Origin: Nocardioides currus
GTDB taxonomy: Bacteria; Actinomycetota; Actinomycetes; Propionibacteriales; Nocardioidaceae
Direction: 5' to 3'
NCBI RefSeq assembly: GCF_003057875.1
Contig: NZ_PYXZ01000002.1
Location: forward strand, 310,254-374,253
Length of the DNA: 64,000 nucleotides
Part shown: positions 41,532 through 53,224 of the stretch, one piece after another
Layout of the letters: each line of letters starts with the position of its first letter
How positions within the stretch are numbered: position 1 is the stretch's first letter
Program-made: the position numbers and the translations under genes
The notes under the pieces: model-generated
Told to the model about the DNA's origin: nothing
What the model saw: only the letters and a program-made list of their open reading frames with translations
The model's database searches: none

Positions 41532-43247
41532 ATGTCGTCGGACACCCTCATCGACGCCTCTTGGCTCGACTACCTGCTCGTCGCCATCTACTTCGGCTTC
41601 GTGCTCGGCATCGGGGTCATGGCCCGACGGTCGGTGTCGGACTCGATCGACTTCTTCCTCTCGGGCCGCTCGCTGCCGGCTTGGGTGACGGGCCTGGCGT
41701 TCATCTCGGCCAACCTCGGCGCGGTCGAGATCATGGGGATGTCGGCCAACGGGGCGGAGATCGGGCTGCCGACCGTGCACTACTTCTGGGTCGGCGCGGT
41801 GCCGGCGATGCTGTTCCTCGGTGTCGTGATGATGCCGTTCTACTACGGCTCGAAGGTGCGCTCCGTGCCGGAGTTCATGTTCCGCCGCTTCGGCACCGGT
41901 GCCCACCTGGTCAACGCCATCAGCTTCGCCGTCGCCCAGCTGCTGATCGCGGGCGTCAACCTCGCGCTGCTGGCCGGCATCGTGCACGCGCTGCTCGGCT
42001 GGCCGATCTGGGTCGCGCTGATCGTGGCCGGCGCGATCGTGCTCTCCTACATCACCCTCGGCGGGCTCAGCGCGGCGATCTACAACGAGGTCCTGCAGTT
42101 CTTCGTGATCGTGGCGTCGCTGCTCCCGCTCACCCTGATCGGCCTGCACCGGGTCGGTGGTTGGGGCGGGCTGACCGACAAGATCACCGCCGCCGCCGAG
42201 CAGGCGCCGGCCGACGGGGGCGTGGCACCCGCCGCCCAGCAGCTCAACTCGTGGCCCGGGCAGGCGCTGGCCGGCTTCGACTCCTCGTTGCTGTCGGTCA
42301 TCGGCATCGTCTTCGGGCTCGGCTTCGTGCTGTCCTTCGGCTACTGGACGACCAACTTCGTCGAGGTGCAGCGCGCGATGGCCTCCGACTCGATCTCGGC
42401 GGCGCGCAAGACGCCGATCATCGGCGCGTTCCCGAAGATGTTCATCCCCTTCATCGTGATCGTGCCCGGCATGATCTCGGCCGTCCTCGTCACCGAGATG
42501 GTGGACCTGAAGAACGGCGGCTCGCCGGCCGGCGGTGCGTCGGGCGACGGGGTCGCCTACAACGACGCGCTGCTCCTGCTGATGCGCGACGTGCTGCCCA
42601 ACGGGTTGCTGGGGCTGGCGATCGCCGGCCTCCTCGCCGCCTTCATGGCCGGCATGGCGGCCAACATCTCGGCCTTCAACACGGTCTTCTCCTACGACCT
42701 GTGGCAGCGCTACATCCGCAAGGACCACACCGACGACTACTACCTGCGGATCGGCCGCCTCGCGACCGTCGCCGCGACCGTCATCGCGATCTTCACCGCC
42801 CAGATCGCCATGGGCTACGACAACGTCATGAACTACCTCCAGACGTTGTTCGGGTTCTTCAACGCGCCCCTGTTCGCGACGTTCATCCTCGGCATGTTCT
42901 GGAAGCGGATGACGCCGACCGCAGGCTGGGTCGGCCTGGTGGCCGGCACGCTGTCCGCGATCGCCGTCGACCGGCTCGCCGCCGCCGGGGTGATCGACCT
43001 GCCCGGGCAGGGCGCGGCGTTCCTGGCCGCGTCGACGGCCTTCGTCGTCGACATCGTGCTCAGCGTGGCGGTCTCCCTGGTCACGAAGCCCAAGCCGGCC
43101 TCCGAGCTCAAGGGTCTCGTCTACTCCGAGACACCCCGTGAGGACCGCACCGATCCCGACGAGGCCTCGCTGCCGTGGTGGCGCAGGACGGTGCCGCTCG
43201 CCGGCATCGCCCTCGCGATGGTCATCGTCCTCAACTTCGCCTTCTGA
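41532..43247 (+). CDS. Sodium:solute symporter (SSS family)
   Basis: The 571-residue protein has about 13 hydrophobic helices with the SSS signature region (GLAFISANLGAVEIMGMSA near residue 55) and MAANISAFNTVF near residue 385. It imports a solute with sodium. The substrate is not evident, but it opens a run of purine-catabolic genes, so urate, allantoin or a related ureide is a reasonable guess. ATG 41532 has GGAAGG upstream; a TAGGTT at 41488-41493 may be the promoter -10. The next gene encodes a small membrane protein 11 bases later. Confidence 0.85.
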   Translation: MSSDTLIDASWLDYLLVAIYFGFVLGIGVMARRSVSDSIDFFLSGRSLPAWVTGLAFISANLGAVEIMGMSANGAEIGLPTVHYFWVGAVPAMLFLGVVMMPFYYGSKVRSVPEFMFRRFGTGAHLVNAISFAVAQLLIAGVNLALLAGIVHALLGWPIWVALIVAGAIVLSYITLGGLSAAIYNEVLQFFVIVASLLPLTLIGLHRVGGWGGLTDKITAAAEQAPADGGVAPAAQQLNSWPGQALAGFDSSLLSVIGIVFGLGFVLSFGYWTTNFVEVQRAMASDSISAARKTPIIGAFPKMFIPFIVIVPGMISAVLVTEMVDLKNGGSPAGGASGDGVAYNDALLLLMRDVLPNGLLGLAIAGLLAAFMAGMAANISAFNTVFSYDLWQRYIRKDHTDDYYLRIGRLATVAATVIAIFTAQIAMGYDNVMNYLQTLFGFFNAPLFATFILGMFWKRMTPTAGWVGLVAGTLSAIAVDRLAAAGVIDLPGQGAAFLAASTAFVVDIVLSVAVSLVTKPKPASELKGLVYSETPREDRTDPDEASLPWWRRTVPLAGIALAMVIVLNFAF

Positions 43248-43258
43248 GAGGAGCCACC

Positions 43259-43561
43259 ATGTCATCGACCAGCTCCGACAAGCACGCCGCCGGTGTCTTC
43301 GACATCCGCAACATCATCGGTGCCCTGATGGGGGTGTACGGCGTCATCCTGGCGCTCGCCGGCCTGTTCGGCGAGCACGAGCCGGAGAAGACGGGCGGGG
43401 TGAACGCCAACCTGTGGACCGGGCTGGCGCTGATCGTCGTCGCCGTCGTCTTCATCGGGTGGGCGCGCCTCAAGCCGATCGTCGTCCCCGAGCACGTCGA
43501 GGCGCCCGACGACGACCCGACGCGTCCCGGGCCGCAGCGGAAGCGACCGCCGGCGCACTAG
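43259..43561 (+). CDS. Small two-helix membrane protein, symporter partner
   Basis: The 100-residue product has two predicted membrane helices (about 20-37, ALMGVYGVILALAGLFG, and 52-68, LWTGLALIVVAVVFIGW) and a Pro/Arg-rich charged tail. It has no known enzymatic motif. GAGAGGAG precedes the start. Its coupling to the symporter gene suggests an accessory subunit, comparable to small proteins that accompany some SSS transporters. That role is inferred from position only. Confidence 0.7.
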   Translation: MSSTSSDKHAAGVFDIRNIIGALMGVYGVILALAGLFGEHEPEKTGGVNANLWTGLALIVVAVVFIGWARLKPIVVPEHVEAPDDDPTRPGPQRKRPPAH

Positions 43562-43570
43562 TGTCCTGAC

Positions 43571-44845
43571 ATGGACAGCCCCGAGCGCCTCGACGACCTG
43601 GTCGGCGAGGTGGCTGCGGAGCTCGACCGACGGCTGGTCGAGGTCGACGCCGCGCTCGCCGCGCACTACCCGGGCGAGCGGCCCGGACGTCAGCCCGTAC
43701 ACACGGTCTACGTCCCCGCCGACCGCTTCCACGCCGGCCTGGTCCGCGAGCACGGTGCCGCTGCGCTCCAGTCCGTCACGGACCACGAGGACGTCCTGCT
43801 CGACCTGCTCGACGGCGACCGGGCGCTGCTGGACCGGGTGCGCGACAAGCTCGCCCGCGAGCCCGTCGAGGACCTCCGGATCGACTTCGAGGACGGCTAC
43901 GGCCACCGCGGCGACGACGAGGAGGACCGCGACGCGCGACAGGCGGCGGCCCAGCTGCGGGCCGCGGTCGGCGACGGCGTCCACCCGCCCGGCTCAGGGA
44001 TCAGGTTCAAGGGCTTCGAGGCACCGACCCGGGCCCGCGGGCTCCGCACGCTGGCGCTGTTCCTGGCCGCGCTCGTCGAGGACGGGCCGCTGCCGACCGG
44101 GTTCGTCGTCACGCTGCCCAAGGTGACGGCGGTCGAGCAGGTCGAGGCGCTCGTGCACGCGGCCGACCGGCTCGAGCAGGGCCTGGGCCTCGAGGGCGGT
44201 GCGCTGCGCTTCGAGATCCAGGTCGAGACGCCGCAGTCGATCCTCGGTCCCGACGGCACCGCGCTGGTCGCGCGAATGGTGCACGCGTCCGCCGGTCGCT
44301 GCACCGGTCTGCACTACGGCACCTACGACTACTCCGCCTTCTGCGGCATCGCCGCCTCCGAGCAGAGCCTCGAGCACCCGGTGGCCGACCACGCGAAGGC
44401 GATCATGCAGGCCGCGGCCGCCGGCACCGGCGTGCGGCTCTCGGACGGCTCCACCAACGTGCTGCCCGTCGGCTCGGCGGACGAGGTACGGGCCGCGTGG
44501 GCCAACCACCTCCGCCTCGTGCGCCGCTCGCTCGCCCGCGGCTACTACCAGGGCTGGGACCTGCACCCGGCACAGCTGCCGACCCGCTTCGCGGCGACGT
44601 TCGGGTTCTACCGCGACGGACTTCCCGCCGCCGCGGCCCGCCTGCGGACCTACGTCGAGCGGCGGGAGTCGGGCGTCCTCGACGAGCCGGCGACCGCTCG
44701 GGCACTGGCCGACCACCTGCTGCGCGGCCTCGACTGCGGCGCCTTGTCGCCCGCGGAGGTCGTCGAGGGCACCGGACTCGACGTGGCGCGCCTCGCCGGG
44801 CTGGCGCACCGCGGCGCCGACATCGTCACGAGAGAGGGAGGCTGA
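43571..44845 (+). CDS. DUF6986 family protein (HpcH/HpaI aldolase-like fold)
   Basis: The 424-residue protein resembles the phosphoenolpyruvate/citrate-lyase-like TIM barrels: DLRIDFEDGYGHRGDDEE (metal-binding acidic cluster near residue 100), RFEIQVETPQSILG near 216, and GLHYGTYDYSAFCGIAA near 245. The family is found beside uricase genes in actinobacteria, but its reaction in purine breakdown is not established. TAGTGT, which includes the preceding gene's stop, lies six bases before the ATG and may be an internal promoter. The uricase gene follows after three bases. Confidence 0.8.
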   Translation: MDSPERLDDLVGEVAAELDRRLVEVDAALAAHYPGERPGRQPVHTVYVPADRFHAGLVREHGAAALQSVTDHEDVLLDLLDGDRALLDRVRDKLAREPVEDLRIDFEDGYGHRGDDEEDRDARQAAAQLRAAVGDGVHPPGSGIRFKGFEAPTRARGLRTLALFLAALVEDGPLPTGFVVTLPKVTAVEQVEALVHAADRLEQGLGLEGGALRFEIQVETPQSILGPDGTALVARMVHASAGRCTGLHYGTYDYSAFCGIAASEQSLEHPVADHAKAIMQAAAAGTGVRLSDGSTNVLPVGSADEVRAAWANHLRLVRRSLARGYYQGWDLHPAQLPTRFAATFGFYRDGLPAAAARLRTYVERRESGVLDEPATARALADHLLRGLDCGALSPAEVVEGTGLDVARLAGLAHRGADIVTREGG

Positions 44846-44848
44846 GGC

Positions 44849-45703
44849 ATGGGCATCGTGCTGGGACCCAACCGCTACGGCAAGGCCGAGTCGAGGGTGG
44901 TGCGGATCGTGCGCGACTCGCCGCGCCACGAGATCCGCGACCTCAACGTGTCGTCCGCGCTGCGCGGGGACTTCGCCGCTGCGCACACCGACGGCGACCA
45001 GTCGCAGGTGCTGCCGACCGACACCCAGAAGAACACCGCCTTCGCCTTCGCCAAGCGACACGGGGTGTCGTCGCCCGAGGACTACGCCCTCGCGCTGGGA
45101 CGCCGCCTCCTCGAGGCGACCCCCGCCGCCACCGGAGCGGCGGTCACCGTCGAGGAGTTCGCCTGGGACCGCATCCCGGTCGACGGCGCCGGGCACGACC
45201 ACGCGTTCGTACGCCGCGGTGGCGAGGTCCGCACCACCAGCGTCGACGTCACCCCGCAGGGCGCGGTCGTCGAGTCCGGCCTCCACGACCTGGTCGTGCT
45301 GAAGTCCACCGGCTCGGAGTTCAAGGGCTTCCTCCGCGACGACTACACGACCCTGCCCGACGCCGACGACCGCATCCTGGCGACGGCGCTGCGCGCGGGG
45401 TGGCGCTACGCGAGCACGGACGGGATCGACTGGAACGCGACGTACGACGCGGTGCGGTCGCTGCTGCTGGCGACGTTCGCGACGACGTACAGCCGCGCGC
45501 TCCAGGAGACGCTCTACGCGATGGGCCGGGCCGTCCTCGAGGCGCACGCCGAGGTCGCGGAGATCTCGTTCGCCGCCCCCAACAAGCACCACTTCCTCGT
45601 CGACCTCGCACCCTTCGGGCTGGACAACCCCGGTGAGGTGTTCATCGCGGCCGACCGCCCCTACGGCCTGATCGAGGCGACCGTGACGCGCGAGGACGAC
45701 TGA
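44849..45703 (+). CDS. pucL: Urate oxidase (factor-independent urate hydroxylase)
   Basis: The 284-residue cofactor-free enzyme oxidizes urate to 5-hydroxyisourate. It has the duplicated T-fold with LPTDTQKNTAFAFAKRHG (catalytic Thr region near residue 58) and STGSEFKGFLRDDYTTLPDADDRILAT near 153. NKHHFLVDL lies near the C-terminus. Length is normal. The stop shares its last base with the start of the next gene. HIU hydrolase and OHCU decarboxylase, the next two steps, are the two downstream genes. Confidence 0.96.
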   Translation: MGIVLGPNRYGKAESRVVRIVRDSPRHEIRDLNVSSALRGDFAAAHTDGDQSQVLPTDTQKNTAFAFAKRHGVSSPEDYALALGRRLLEATPAATGAAVTVEEFAWDRIPVDGAGHDHAFVRRGGEVRTTSVDVTPQGAVVESGLHDLVVLKSTGSEFKGFLRDDYTTLPDADDRILATALRAGWRYASTDGIDWNATYDAVRSLLLATFATTYSRALQETLYAMGRAVLEAHAEVAEISFAAPNKHHFLVDLAPFGLDNPGEVFIAADRPYGLIEATVTREDD

Positions 45704-46167
45704 TGGACCCGACCCGTGAGCAGCTGCTGGTCGCCCTGGACGTGCCGCGCTGGGCCGACGAGGTGGCGGCGGGCGGACCGTACGCCGACCTCGGCGCCAT
45801 GGAGGCGGCGATGGTCGCCGCCTCCGCGTCGATCACCGACGACGAGCTCGAGCGGGCGCTGGCCCGGCACCCGCGGATCGGCGAGCGGGCCGACGCCGCC
45901 CAGCACGACGCGGCGCACTCCAGCCGGGAGCAGGCGGGCGTGGACGCCGCCGACGCCGACCTGGCCCGCCTGCTGGCGGAGGGCAATCGCGCCTACGAGG
46001 AGCGCTTCGGGCGCGTGTTCATCGTCCGGGCCGCCGGTCGCAGCGGCGAGGACGTCCTCGAGCACCTCGCGCGCCGGCTGGAGAACACCGACGAGCAGGA
46101 GCGGGCCGCGACCGTCGACCAGCTGACCCAGATCGCCGTCCTGCGCATGAGGGAGGCGCTGTCCTGA
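45703..46167 (+). CDS. uraD: 2-oxo-4-hydroxy-4-carboxy-5-ureidoimidazoline (OHCU) decarboxylase
   Basis: The 154-residue helical enzyme converts OHCU to S-allantoin. The catalytic His lies in ARHPRIGERADA near residue 45, and the FGRVFIVRAAGRS segment near 105 is characteristic. It overlaps both neighbours by one base, indicating tight translational coupling in the urate degradation operon. Confidence 0.95.
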   Translation: MDPTREQLLVALDVPRWADEVAAGGPYADLGAMEAAMVAASASITDDELERALARHPRIGERADAAQHDAAHSSREQAGVDAADADLARLLAEGNRAYEERFGRVFIVRAAGRSGEDVLEHLARRLENTDEQERAATVDQLTQIAVLRMREALS

Positions 46168-46469
46168 TGGCCACGCTGAGCACCCACGTCCTCGACACCG
46201 CCGCCGGCCGCCCGGCCGCCGGCGTCGACGTCGTCCTCGAGTCCGCCGACGGCGCGGTCCTCGCCTCCGGCACCACCGACGCCGACGGACGCGTCGGTGC
46301 CCTCGGGGAGGACCTGGCGCCCGGCGTGCACCGGCTCCGATTCACGACCGCGGCGCACTCGCCGTTCTACCCCGAGGTGGTCGTGGCCTTCGTCGTCGGC
46401 GACGACGACCACTACCACGTGCCGCTGCTGCTCAGCCCCTTCGGCTACTCCACCTACCGTGGCAGCTGA
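46167..46469 (+). CDS. uraH: 5-Hydroxyisourate hydrolase (transthyretin-like)
   Basis: The 100-residue protein opens 5-hydroxyisourate to OHCU. It has LSTHVLDTAAGRPAAG at the N-terminus with the active-site His, RLRFTT in the middle and the diagnostic C-terminal YRGS. All the residues that separate the hydrolase from vertebrate transthyretin are present. Its 3' end overlaps the allantoinase start by 11 bases. Confidence 0.97.
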   Translation: MATLSTHVLDTAAGRPAAGVDVVLESADGAVLASGTTDADGRVGALGEDLAPGVHRLRFTTAAHSPFYPEVVVAFVVGDDDHYHVPLLLSPFGYSTYRGS

Positions 46470-47793
46470 GGTCCTGCTCCGTGCCGGTCGCGCGGTCGTG
46501 GCGGGGGTGGAGCGTCCGGCGTCCGTCCGGGTCCGCGACGGGGTGGTCGTCGAGATCGGCCCGGTCGACGCGCAGGCCGACGGCGCCGCCGAGGTGGTGC
46601 TGGCCGACGACGAGGTGCTGCTCCCCGGCCTGGTGGACACCCACGTCCACGTCAACGAGCCGGGTCGCACCGAGTGGGAGGGGTTCGCGAGCGCGACGCG
46701 CGCGGCGGCCGCCGGCGGCGTGACCACGATCGTCGACATGCCGCTCAACAGCATCCCGCCGACCACCACGGTCGCCGCGCTGGAGGAGAAGCGGACCGTG
46801 GCGCGGGACCAGGCGTGGGTCGACGTCGGCTTCTGGGGTGGCGCGGTCCCGGGCAACACCTCCGACCTCGCCGGCCTGCACGACGCCGGCGTGTTCGGGT
46901 TCAAGTGCTTCCTGCTCGACTCGGGCGTCGAGGAGTTCCCCCACCTGACCGCCCCCGACTTCGCGACCGCCATGGCCGAGACCGCGCGGCTGGATGCGCT
47001 GATGATCGTCCACGCCGAGGACGGCGCCGAGATCGCGGAGTGCGTGCACGGTGCGGCGTACGACGGTTTCCTCGCCAGCCGTCCGGACGTCGCGGAGCAG
47101 CGCGCCATCGACCTGGTCCTCGACACGGCCCGCGCGACGGGCGGCCGCGCCCACGTCGTCCACCTCAGCGCCGCCGCCGCCGTGCCCGCGCTGCGCGCCG
47201 CCCGCCGCGACGGCGTCGACGTGTCGGTCGAGACCTGCCCGCACTACCTGACCTTCGAGGCGGACGGGATCCCGGACGGTGCCACCGAGCTGAAGTGCTG
47301 CCCGCCGATCCGGGGCGGCGCCAACCGCGACGCGCTGTGGCGCGCGCTGACCGACGGCGACATCGACCTCGTGGTCACCGACCACTCCCCGTGCACGGCC
47401 GACCTCAAGCGCGCCGACACCGGTGACTTCGCCGACGCGTGGGGCGGGATCGCCTCGCTCCAGCTCGGGCTGCCCGCCGTGTGGACGGGCGCGCGCGAGC
47501 GCGGGATCCCGCTGACCGACGTCGTGCGGTGGATGGCCGAGGCCCCGGCGCGCCGCGTCGGTGCGGTCGGCAAGGGCCGGATCGAGGTCGGGGCGGCCGC
47601 CGACCTGTGCGTGTTCGCGCCCGACGAGACCTGGGTCGTCGACCCGGCCCGGCTGCACCACAAGAACCCGGTCTCGGCCTACGCCGGGCGTACGCTCACC
47701 GGCACCGTGCGGTCCACGTGGCTGCGCGGACGACCGGTCGACCTGTCGGCCGAGCCGCGCGGACGACTGCTGCGAAGGGGAGACATCTCGTGA
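46459..47793 (+). CDS. allB: Allantoinase
   Basis: The 444-residue amidohydrolase opens S-allantoin to allantoate. The metal site shows DTHVHVNEPGR near residue 56 and the carboxylated Lys in FGFKCFLLDSG near 149. HAED and HVVHLS supply further ligands, and the catalytic Asp is in LVVTDHSP near 311. The family fold could include dihydropyrimidinase, but the NEPGRTEWEGF sequence and operon context point to allantoinase. GTG 46459 is chosen by the conserved N-terminal strand; the stop overlaps the next start (GTGA). Confidence 0.95.
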   Translation: MAAEVLLRAGRAVVAGVERPASVRVRDGVVVEIGPVDAQADGAAEVVLADDEVLLPGLVDTHVHVNEPGRTEWEGFASATRAAAAGGVTTIVDMPLNSIPPTTTVAALEEKRTVARDQAWVDVGFWGGAVPGNTSDLAGLHDAGVFGFKCFLLDSGVEEFPHLTAPDFATAMAETARLDALMIVHAEDGAEIAECVHGAAYDGFLASRPDVAEQRAIDLVLDTARATGGRAHVVHLSAAAAVPALRAARRDGVDVSVETCPHYLTFEADGIPDGATELKCCPPIRGGANRDALWRALTDGDIDLVVTDHSPCTADLKRADTGDFADAWGGIASLQLGLPAVWTGARERGIPLTDVVRWMAEAPARRVGAVGKGRIEVGAAADLCVFAPDETWVVDPARLHHKNPVSAYAGRTLTGTVRSTWLRGRPVDLSAEPRGRLLRRGDIS

Positions 47794-48614
47794 CGTACTG
47801 GGTCCCTCCCGGCGGGCTGCCGCCGCAGACCGACCTGACCACCGGGCAGTCCGGGCGCGCGGTCTTCACCGAGGCCTACGCCGTGCTGCCCCGCGGCACC
47901 ATGAGCGACATCGTCACCAGTCGGCTGCCGCACTGGACCGACACCCGGCTGTGGGTGATCGCCCGGCCGCTGTCCGGCTTCGCCGAGACCTTCTCGTGGT
48001 ACGTCGCGGAGGTCGCGCCCGGAGGAGGGTCGCAGCGACCCGACGACGACCCGGACGCCGAGGCCGTGCTCCTGGTCGTGGGCGGTGCCGCGACGCTGGC
48101 CGTCGACGGCACCGAGCGCGCACTCCGGCCCGGGAGCTATGCCTTCGTCCCGCCCGGGACGCCGTGGACGCTGCGCAACGACGGCGACGAGGCGGCGACC
48201 TTCCACTGGATCCGCAAGGCCTACGAGCGGGTCGACGGCGTCGAGGTCCCCGCCGCCTTCGTCGTCCACGAGGACGACGTGGCGATCGAGCCGATGCCCG
48301 ACACCGACGGTGCCTGGGGGACGCAGCGCTTCGTCGACCCCCTCGACGTCCGCCACGACATGCACGTCAACATCGTCACGTTCGAGCCGGGCGGGGCGAT
48401 CCCGTTCCCGGAGACGCACGTGATGGAGCACGGGCTCTACGTCCTCGAGGGGAAGGCGGTCTACCTGCTCAACCAGGACTGGGTCGAGGTGCAGGAGGGC
48501 GACTTCATGTGGCTGCGCGCCTTCTGCCCGCAGGCCTGCTACGCCGGCGGGCCGGGCCGCTTCCGCTACCTGCTCTACAAGGACGTCAACCGTCATCCGC
48601 GCCTGACGATGTGA
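47790..48614 (+). CDS. allE: (S)-Ureidoglycine aminohydrolase
   Basis: The 274-residue bicupin releases ammonia from ureidoglycine to give ureidoglycolate. Two cupin modules are visible: residues about 60-120 (VLLVVGGAATLAVDG, PGSYAFVPPGTPWTL) and about 185-260 (FEPGGAIPFPETHVMEHGLYVLEG, the metal-binding His/Glu cluster). The protein ends in LLYKDVNRHP, typical of the family. Its substrate arises from allantoate, yet no allantoate amidohydrolase gene is adjacent. It is the last gene of the operon before a 110-base gap. Confidence 0.93.
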   Translation: MTYWVPPGGLPPQTDLTTGQSGRAVFTEAYAVLPRGTMSDIVTSRLPHWTDTRLWVIARPLSGFAETFSWYVAEVAPGGGSQRPDDDPDAEAVLLVVGGAATLAVDGTERALRPGSYAFVPPGTPWTLRNDGDEAATFHWIRKAYERVDGVEVPAAFVVHEDDVAIEPMPDTDGAWGTQRFVDPLDVRHDMHVNIVTFEPGGAIPFPETHVMEHGLYVLEGKAVYLLNQDWVEVQEGDFMWLRAFCPQACYAGGPGRFRYLLYKDVNRHPRLTM

Positions 48615-48724
48615 GCCCCGTCACGTAGGATGGGCGACGGCAGGTCGTCGTTCGGCATGGACAACCGGCGACCCGTGACTCCCACAACCATGCGATCACG
48701 ACCGTGCGATCGAGGGGGAGGACC
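48615..48724 (+). promoter_or_regulatory. Gap before the xanthine dehydrogenase genes, with a possible -10
   Basis: The 110-base gap contains TAGGAT at 48626-48631, a TAnnnT hexamer that could be a promoter -10 for the xdh operon, and GAGGGGGAGG directly before the GTG at 48725. I see no clear palindromic operator. Readthrough from the urate operon is equally possible. Confidence 0.35.
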
Positions 48725-52425
<3,701 letters not shown>

Positions 52426-52426
52426 C

Positions 52427-53224
52427 GTGCACTGGATCTCTGCCGTGGAGCGGCTCCGGCGCGACAGGGTCGCCGGCGTCCTGGTCACCGTCGTCGAGGT
52501 CCGTGGCCACGCGCCGCGCGACGCGGGCGCCAAGATGGTCGTCTCGGCGACCGACGTGTGGGGGAGCGTCGGCGGCGGCAACCTCGAGGAGACGGCGATC
52601 GACCGGGCCCGTGGCCTGTTGGCGTCGGCCGCCTCGGGGCCGAAGCAGCTGACGCTCGGACTCACCGACAAGGCCCGCACCGAGCACGGCCGCCAGTGCT
52701 GCGGCGGCGAGGTGACCGTGCTGCTCGAGCCGCTGCCCGTCGTGCCCGCCGTGGCGATCTTCGGGGTCGGCCACGTCGGGCTCGAGCTGGCCCGCATCCT
52801 GGCCCGCCACGACCTCGACCTGCACCTCGTCGACTCGCGGTCGTCCCAGCTCACGGCCGAGCGGCTGGCGTGCCTCGACGACGCGCTCGGCGGCGTACGC
52901 GTGCACCGGTCGCCGGTGCCCGAGCTGGCCCTGGGCGCCGTCCCGCGCGGGACGCACGTGCTGGTGATGACGCACGACCACGCCGAGGACTTCGCGATCT
53001 GCGACGCCGCGCTGCGCTGCCACCACCTCGGCAGCATCGGCCTGATCGGCTCCGCGGCCAAGTGGGCGCGGTTCCGCACCGGGCTGCGGGTCGAGGGCCA
53101 CGACGAGGAGGCGATCGGCCGGATCCGCAGCCCCATCGGCGACCTGGCCGTCGTGGGCAAGGAGCCCGCGGTGATCGCGCTGTCGGTGGCTGCCGACCTG
53201 CTCCGCACCCGCGTGACCGCATGA
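52427..53224 (+). CDS. xdhC: Xanthine dehydrogenase accessory protein XdhC
   Basis: The 265-residue protein binds molybdenum cofactor and helps insert the sulfurated form into XdhB. The N-terminal domain has the QCCGG cysteine motif near residue 86 and GSVGGGNLEE near 42. The C-terminal Rossmann domain has AIFGVGHVGLELA near 110 and MTHDHAEDFAICDAALR near 180. GTG 52427 lies almost directly after the xdhB stop, and the stop overlaps guaD (ATGA). Confidence 0.94.
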   Translation: MHWISAVERLRRDRVAGVLVTVVEVRGHAPRDAGAKMVVSATDVWGSVGGGNLEETAIDRARGLLASAASGPKQLTLGLTDKARTEHGRQCCGGEVTVLLEPLPVVPAVAIFGVGHVGLELARILARHDLDLHLVDSRSSQLTAERLACLDDALGGVRVHRSPVPELALGAVPRGTHVLVMTHDHAEDFAICDAALRCHHLGSIGLIGSAAKWARFRTGLRVEGHDEEAIGRIRSPIGDLAVVGKEPAVIALSVAADLLRTRVTA

